A stretch of 64,000 nucleotides of DNA from Zwartia vadi (GTDB lineage: Bacteria > Pseudomonadota > Gammaproteobacteria > Burkholderiales > Burkholderiaceae_B): NCBI RefSeq assembly GCF_030410375.1, contig NZ_JAUHHE010000004.1:124001-188000 (forward strand), read 5' to 3'. The position numbers and the translations under genes were made by a program. Numbering within the stretch: the first letter of the stretch is position 1; every line of letters starts with the position of its first letter. The notes under the pieces are model-generated. The model ran no database searches and was not told the origin of the DNA. It saw only the letters and a program-made list of their open reading frames with translations. This document shows, piece by piece, positions 59,613 to 64,000 of the stretch.

Positions 59613-60566
59613 ATGATGAACCGTCGCACGTGGCTTCAAACCGCACTCGCTGCCGCCAGTGTCCCCACGCTTTCGAGTGTCTGGACGAATGCTCTGGCCA
59701 ATACTGGCAGTCTTATCACGCGCGCCATTCCCTCAAGCGGTCAACGCTTGCCTATCATTGGCTTAGGCAGCTCAGCCACTTTCGCGCAAGTTGCCCGCTC
59801 CGAGGATCGCGAAGCACTTAAAAATGTCATGGCCAAAATGGTGGAGTTGGGGGGGACCGTTTTTGATACCGCTCCAAGTTATGGCGCCTCCGAGGAGGTA
59901 GCCGGAAAAATCGCCCAAGATCTCGGTATTGCGCAAAAACTATTCTGGGCAACCAAACTCAATGTCGCGCCGCGAGGCGGTGGTGCCGCCGATGCTGCAG
60001 CGGCCCGCGCACAACTGGAAACATCGTTTAAACGAATTGGCAAACCCGTTATTGATCTCGTACAAATTCACAATATGGGCGATATCCAGACGCAGCTGCC
60101 AATCTTGCGTGAAGCCAAAGAAAAGGGCCGGATACGGTATCTCGGCGTGACAACCACATTCAGCAATCAATACGACAGCATGATCGAGACCATGCGCACG
60201 CAAAAAATAGACTTCATCGGTACCAACTATGCCATTGACGACTTGTTCGCCGAAAAAACGATCTTGCCGCTTGCGCAAGAACGCGGCATCGCGGTGCTCG
60301 TCTACGCACCTTTTGGTCGCACACGTTTATGGAGCCGGGTCAAAGGACAAACTGTACCGGATTGGGCACGCGAATTCGACGCGACCACCTGGGCCCAATT
60401 CTTCCTGAAATTCGTGGCCAGCCACCCTGCGGTGACATGTATTACCCCTGCCACAAGCCGCGTCTCCAATGTGATCGACAATATGGCGGGAGGGGTTGGC
60501 CGACTGCCGGATGCTGCGATGCGCAAACGGATGATCCAGCTGATTGACGGCCTGCCCAACGCTTAA
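59613..60566 (+). CDS. Tat-exported aldo/keto reductase
   Basis: Has 317 residues. The N-terminal NRRTWLQTALAAAS is a twin-arginine signal, so it is probably folded with cofactor before export to the periplasm. The catalytic tetrad Asp85, Tyr90, Lys115 and His153 (FDTAPSYG; WATKLN; QIHN) is complete, as are the later strands GVTTTFSNQYD and VTCITPATS. NADPH-dependent aldehyde or ketone reduction is the family role; the periplasm lacks NADPH unless cofactor is carried in. AGGAG precedes the ATG. It directly follows the translocase gene and ends before a clear terminator. Confidence 0.88.
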   Translation: MMNRRTWLQTALAAASVPTLSSVWTNALANTGSLITRAIPSSGQRLPIIGLGSSATFAQVARSEDREALKNVMAKMVELGGTVFDTAPSYGASEEVAGKIAQDLGIAQKLFWATKLNVAPRGGGAADAAAARAQLETSFKRIGKPVIDLVQIHNMGDIQTQLPILREAKEKGRIRYLGVTTTFSNQYDSMIETMRTQKIDFIGTNYAIDDLFAEKTILPLAQERGIAVLVYAPFGRTRLWSRVKGQTVPDWAREFDATTWAQFFLKFVASHPAVTCITPATSRVSNVIDNMAGGVGRLPDAAMRKRMIQLIDGLPNA

Positions 60567-60595
60567 GACCCATTGCCCTCCGTTGTGCTAAATTC

Positions 60596-60631
60596 ATGGT
60601 GTCGGCGTTGTTTGCGCCGCACCATTTTTTT
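60596..60631 (+). terminator. Intrinsic terminator after the aldo/keto reductase gene
   Basis: ATGGTG-T-CGGCG (60596-60607) pairs with CGCCG-CACCAT (60615-60625), eleven pairs with one bulged T, followed by seven T's (60625-60631). It ends the translocase/reductase transcript just 24 bases before lptF, so lptF must have a promoter within or right after it. Confidence 0.82.
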
Positions 60632-60654
60632 GATGCCCAATCGCATCGCGCATA

Positions 60655-61773
60655 ATGTCCTTATTTAAACGTTCCGTCGTCTCCGAAATCACCAACCACT
60701 TCAGCGTCGTACTTTCGACGCTGATTGTCGTATGGCTCAGTGTTGTGTTGGTTCGCTTGTTAGGCGAAGCCGCTGCCGGGCGCATTGGTGCGGATGTCGT
60801 CGTGGGCTTGGCGGCCATGACAACGATCGCCGCCTTACCGATTATTCTCGCCGTCTCCATCTTCATTGGCGTTCTAACCACCGTTACCCGCAACTTCAGA
60901 GAATCTGAAATGGTGGTCTGGTTCTCGAGCGGACTCTCGCTCCTGAACTGGATCAATCCGGTGCTCAGAGTCGCCATACCTGTTGCAGCCCTGATTGCCT
61001 CGCTAACATTATTTGGCACGCCTTGGGCAAACCGTCAGATCGGTGAGTACCGCGCCCGATTTGAGTTGCGCTCTGACTTGTCGAAAATTACCCCGGGCCA
61101 GTTTCTGGAAACCGAAGGTGGCGGACGCGTCTTTTTTGTTGAAGGCCCAAGCGTCCCCGATGGACCGCTTGGCCAGGTTTTTATGCGCATCATCGATCCG
61201 GACTGGCACACCCTTATTACAGCCTCCTCCGCCACTACCGCTATCGAGCCTAATGGCGACAAATTCCTGGTTCTGGGACCTGGGCAACGCTATGACGTGA
61301 AATTAGGGGCGCCCGAAATGCGGCTTGCCCAGTTTGAGGGCTTTGGCGCCCGTATTGAAAGCAAAGATGGTGAGAAATCACTGGAAAATGCGCGAGAGCG
61401 TACACTAGCCAGCCGTCGTGCGCGACCGACCGAGCTTCTGCTGACCGACAGAGTTCCAGCATCGTTCGGCCAGCTCATGTGGCGTCTGGCAGTGCCACTG
61501 GCGGCACTTAACCTTGCACTAATGGCGATTCCGCTTGGCGCAGTCAACCCCCGCATGGGTCGCTCCGGAGACCTGCTCATTGCCGGACTCATTGCCATGC
61601 TTTATCTCAACCTGATCAATATTTCCCAAGGCTGGATCATCAACAGCAAGCTGTCATTCAGCGTGGGGGTATGGCTTGTGCATGCAGTCTTTGGTCTCTT
61701 GACCATTGTTCTTCTTTGGCACCGTTTGCGTGTCAAAACACCAAAACCACCTGTCGTACTCAATGCGACCTGA
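60655..61773 (+). CDS. lptF: LPS export ABC transporter permease LptF
   Basis: Permease of 372 residues that, with LptG and ATPase LptB, pulls LPS from the inner membrane toward LptC and LptA. The start LFKRSVVSEITNHFSVVLSTLIVVWLS and the segments ESEMVVWFSSGLSLLNWINPVLR and WANRQIGEYRARFELRSDL are family hallmarks (YjgP/YjgQ). A periplasmic jellyroll with GPSVPDGPLGQVFMRI sits between helices 3 and 4. LptG is not adjacent (a small FKBP follows), whereas lptF and lptG are normally paired. Confidence 0.93.
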   Translation: MSLFKRSVVSEITNHFSVVLSTLIVVWLSVVLVRLLGEAAAGRIGADVVVGLAAMTTIAALPIILAVSIFIGVLTTVTRNFRESEMVVWFSSGLSLLNWINPVLRVAIPVAALIASLTLFGTPWANRQIGEYRARFELRSDLSKITPGQFLETEGGGRVFFVEGPSVPDGPLGQVFMRIIDPDWHTLITASSATTAIEPNGDKFLVLGPGQRYDVKLGAPEMRLAQFEGFGARIESKDGEKSLENARERTLASRRARPTELLLTDRVPASFGQLMWRLAVPLAALNLALMAIPLGAVNPRMGRSGDLLIAGLIAMLYLNLINISQGWIINSKLSFSVGVWLVHAVFGLLTIVLLWHRLRVKTPKPPVVLNAT

Positions 61774-61797
61774 TCAACTTCACACTGGAATCAATCT

Positions 61798-62145
61798 ATG
61801 AGCACACTTGAAAAAATTGAAGTCGCAGTGGGTAGTGGCACAGAAGCCACCAAGGGCGCCCATGTCACCGTCCACTATACCGGTTGGCTGCATGATGCTG
61901 CCGCACCAGAAAATAAAGGTGCAAAATTTGACAGTTCGCGCGACCGCGGTGATCCCTTTGATTTCCCCTTGGGCGCGGGTCATGTCATTCGTGGTTGGGA
62001 TGAAGGCGTTGCCGGCATGAAAATCGGCGGCAAGCGCACCTTGATCATCCCTCCCGAAATGGGCTATGGCGCACGCGGCGCCGGTGGCGTCATTCCACCT
62101 AACGCCACACTGGTTTTTGATGTTGAGCTTCTTGAAGTCAACTAA
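61798..62145 (+). CDS. FKBP-type peptidyl-prolyl isomerase, small cytoplasmic
   Basis: Has 115 residues, a single FKBP domain without signal peptide. [54 protein letters not shown] and [30 protein letters not shown] are all there, so the binding pocket looks intact. It catalyses cis-trans isomerisation at proline. GGAA precedes the ATG, 24 bases after lptF. Its stop lies 12 bases from the stop of the convergent DUF3047 gene; I saw no terminator. Confidence 0.95.
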   Translation: MSTLEKIEVAVGSGTEATKGAHVTVHYTGWLHDAAAPENKGAKFDSSRDRGDPFDFPLGAGHVIRGWDEGVAGMKIGGKRTLIIPPEMGYGARGAGGVIPPNATLVFDVELLEVN

Positions 62146-62157
62146 GAAAAAATTGAT

Positions 62158-62898
62158 CTATTTAGAAAATACACAAGGTCTGTCGCGACTCACAAAGTGC
62201 AAATCCGCAAACCCCGCGCGGGCCTTGGATTTTGTGTTGTCGGTATCTGAAGCCAAGGCCAACAAACTTATTTTTGCGAGATCGCTTCCATAGGCCTTGG
62301 TGATATCGGACAAGACATCCACGCGCTCAGATACCCATGCACCCGCCTGCTGAGCACCACTGCGCTGCACAATCATCTGCGTTCGATTTGTGTAGGCATT
62401 GAACTGTCGATGTCCCACAGGATGTTGATTGTCCCATACGTAGTTCAAGGCAGCATCCGGAACATGCTCGCCGTAAAGGTTCCGTGCGAACTGAAGTTTT
62501 AAACGCAAACCAAAATCAATCTTATCTGCAGGCAACTTAAAGGCAACATATACCCGCGCAGCATAATCATCACCGGCTTTTGTATTCATATCGGCACTTT
62601 TAACAACATCATCCACACGCCAACGCCAGCACAATATGGGTGTTGCAAGCAAATCCACATCGACCTCGCGTGCCAGCAAAGCCATACTTGAATGAGCGGT
62701 CGCCTCTACAGAGGGCACACCATCCCAGACGCGCGTTTGATAAGTCGTTGGCGGAATACTGGTATCAAATTGAATGAGACGCCAAGGTTCAGAGACCTCA
62801 CCTGTCCTCGCTGGAAAACTCCCAACTATATTTGGCTCGCTTTGGGCGGATACTGCACCTGCTAAAGACAGCAATGCCATCAGTAGAGAAAATTTCAT
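62158..62898 (-). CDS. Exported DUF3047 protein
   Basis: Has 246 residues. A signal peptide (KFSLLMALLSLAGAVSA) is cleaved before QSEPN, so the protein is periplasmic or secreted. The domain includes WRLIQFDTSIPPT, the conserved LLATPILCWRWRVDDVV, DYAARVYVAFKL, NYVWDNQHPVGHRQFNAYT and an end region with DTDNTKSKARAGFADLHF, which is DUF3047. Function unknown. ATG 62898 (with AGAGAAAG) is preferred over longer in-frame starts, which overlap the glycosyltransferase gene. Part of the group with TIGR04282 and TIGR04283. Confidence 0.87.
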   Translation of the reverse strand: MKFSLLMALLSLAGAVSAQSEPNIVGSFPARTGEVSEPWRLIQFDTSIPPTTYQTRVWDGVPSVEATAHSSMALLAREVDVDLLATPILCWRWRVDDVVKSADMNTKAGDDYAARVYVAFKLPADKIDFGLRLKLQFARNLYGEHVPDAALNYVWDNQHPVGHRQFNAYTNRTQMIVQRSGAQQAGAWVSERVDVLSDITKAYGSDLAKISLLALASDTDNTKSKARAGFADLHFVSRDRPCVFSK

Positions 62899-62914
62899 TT
62901 TGACTTTCTCTGTG

Positions 62915-63568
62915 TCAAAGCAGTGACTTTTTTCTAAAGGTTTCAGGCAAAAAAGCCAAATCCTCTTCATCGTCAATATCGCGTAAAGCTTTCATCTCAG
63001 CGACTGACCAACCTAAGCGCCTGATCCGCGAGATGGTGTCCACACACACACTCGAGGTACTCCAAGCAATACCCTCAAAAATGCTGTCATCAAAGCGATT
63101 TAAACCCAGCAACACATAGCCGCCATCCAAAGCGGGGGTAATCACTGTTGTGTGTTGAGTCAAGGAAATTGCCGCGTCCCGCAAATGCGAAGCCTCAAGA
63201 TCGATGCAGTCCGTACCGATGCAGAGGACACTCTGTCCCTCGGAAAGTGATCTTCGAATCGCCGTCGCCATCCTACTACCCAAATCACCCTCGGGCTGGC
63301 GGGTCCAAAGAATATCCCCGTCCAAATTTATCGTTTGCCAAATCACGTGATCAAGATCGGGCGCGACAGACAACTCAACAGGGCCAATTTGCGACTCTTT
63401 AGCAATCGCCACTGTCCGACGCAGCATCTCTGCAGCGAGTTCTGCTGCCCCCTCTGCGCCCAGTGCACCAATTAAACGAGTTTTGCAAAAACCTGGTATT
63501 GGCGCTTTGGCAAAAATAATGATCCGAGTTTTCCTGCTGGTATCCATTGCACTTGTGAATTCAGTCAT
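62915..63568 (-). CDS. TIGR04282-type glycosyltransferase (DUF2064)
   Basis: Has 217 residues of a GT-A-like nucleotidyl/sugar-transferase fold. RIIIFAKAPIPGFCKTRLIGALG, the acidic CIGTDCIDLEASHL and VITPALDGGYVLLGL are the family marks. TIGR04282 members were named for arsenosugar biosynthesis because some sit with arsM and a radical-SAM arsS; here none of those are visible. Its start overlaps the stop of the TIGR04283-type gene by four bases (ATGA). Substrate unknown. Confidence 0.87.
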   Translation of the reverse strand: MTEFTSAMDTSRKTRIIIFAKAPIPGFCKTRLIGALGAEGAAELAAEMLRRTVAIAKESQIGPVELSVAPDLDHVIWQTINLDGDILWTRQPEGDLGSRMATAIRRSLSEGQSVLCIGTDCIDLEASHLRDAAISLTQHTTVITPALDGGYVLLGLNRFDDSIFEGIAWSTSSVCVDTISRIRRLGWSVAEMKALRDIDDEEDLAFLPETFRKKSLL

Positions 63569-64000
63569 TGATGAGGTCCCGAGCGGTATAAACCCGCAAG
63601 CTCGCTACTCGGAACACCTCGCCAATAAGCAAAGCGTAAGCGCCACATCAGCAAAATAGTCCGCCAAACACCATGTTGATCCCAGCGTCGGCCTGAGGTT
63701 TCGACCTGTTCGCGCAAACATATCGGTGCACTCACACGTTTGAGGCGTTTGCTGATCTCAATGTCTTCCATCAGCGGTTGTTCTGGAAAGCCACCAACAT
63801 GATCAAAAAGCGTACGTGTCATGAACAAAACTTGATCGCCTGTAGCAATTCCTGTGATTCTGGAGCGAATATTCATCATCCACCCAACCACCTTTAGCCA
63901 AGGTGATGCGCCAACGATACGCACATCAAACCGTCCCCACCCTATTTTTTGATTAAGATGATTTTCTATCTGTATCAGCGCATACGTTGGCAGGCGCGTA
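63565..64000 (-). CDS. TIGR04283-type family 2 glycosyltransferase (partial at window edge)
   Basis: The frame is open to the right edge. The visible 144 or so residues read HLNQKIGWGRFDVRIVG, FLMTRTLFDHVGGFPEQPLMEDIEISKRLK, and end SSELAGLYRSGPHQ. GFPEQPLMEDIE is the conserved acid loop of TIGR04283 GT2 enzymes, which travel with TIGR04282. A GTG at 63924 could look like a start but is internal. It overlaps the TIGR04282 gene by four bases. Nothing of the N-terminal half can be seen here. Confidence 0.85.
   Translation of the reverse strand, partial: TRLPTYALIQIENHLNQKIGWGRFDVRIVGASPWLKVVGWMMNIRSRITGIATGDQVLFMTRTLFDHVGGFPEQPLMEDIEISKRLKRVSAPICLREQVETSGRRWDQHGVWRTILLMWRLRFAYWRGVPSSELAGLYRSGPHQ

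Noticed and set aside
1..64000. tRNA, rRNA, CRISPR, insertion sequence, prophage or attachment site
   Set aside because: No cloverleaf, repeat array, transposase, integrase or phage gene was seen in any gap or frame.

Overview
This window looks like chromosomal DNA of a betaproteobacterium of the order Burkholderiales, most likely an Alcaligenaceae-type relative; the genus cannot be fixed from sequence alone. The signs are lptD divergent from an amgK-murU pair, DUF2889, DUF3047 and YaeQ proteins, Gln-type thiol dioxygenase next to a multi-rhodanese protein, and many acyl-CoA catabolic genes. Coding density is very high. The largest gap is under 200 bases, so no stretch above 300 bases lacks a gene. 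I saw no rRNA, tRNA, CRISPR array, insertion sequence or prophage. Apart from a RodZ-like helix-turn-helix membrane protein there is no recognisable transcription factor in the 64 kb.

Bases 1-8375 are envelope genes. The start of lptD (minus strand, cut by the left edge) diverges from amgK and murU, which recycle N-acetylmuramate. A tightly packed run follows: a membrane-anchored coiled-coil protein, a GT39-type glycosyltransferase, a UPF0104/LPG-synthase-TM-type membrane protein, a GT9 (heptosyltransferase-like) enzyme and a PAP2 phosphatase. Together they suggest synthesis or modification of an envelope glycolipid. Bases 8377-18456 are catabolic: an RraA-like protein, a DapA-superfamily lyase with an altered active site, an isopropylmalate/isocitrate-dehydrogenase-like enzyme, two hydrolases, a cupin, a thioesterase, a nucleosidase, a thiol dioxygenase plus four-domain rhodanese pair, and a nitronate monooxygenase.

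Bases 18605-32267 hold two complete tripartite RND efflux systems pointing at each other (permease-adaptor-outer membrane factor on plus; adaptor-permease-outer membrane factor on minus). A RodZ-like gene and an arylformamidase-like hydrolase lie between them. Bases 32388-43875 carry a second isopropylmalate-dehydrogenase-like gene, a DsbA/FrnE-like protein, a divergent SDR lacking its catalytic Tyr-x-x-x-Lys, a HAD dehalogenase, YaeQ, a hydratase, an FAD enzyme, the Cho endonuclease, an HD-like/TPR protein, a D-aminoacylase-like amidohydrolase and an M20 peptidase.

Bases 44013-56512 hold an MFS transporter, a thioesterase, a bicupin, a crotonase-fold enzyme lacking both usual glutamates, a monocistronic CoA-transferase with visible promoter and terminator, a fumarylacetoacetase-family protein, uppP, a histidine phosphatase, and a five-gene run (CitE-like lyase, CaiB-like CoA-transferase, acyl-CoA dehydrogenase, MaoC hydratase, MFS importer). 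The last group reads like a complete pathway for activating, desaturating, hydrating and splitting a small carboxylic acid, and is the best candidate for an undescribed system here. Bases 56631-64000 hold pfkB, DUF2889, an ATP/ADP-translocase-type carrier, a Tat-exported aldo/keto reductase, lptF without lptG, a small FKBP, and a DUF3047-TIGR04282-TIGR04283 group that runs off the right edge.
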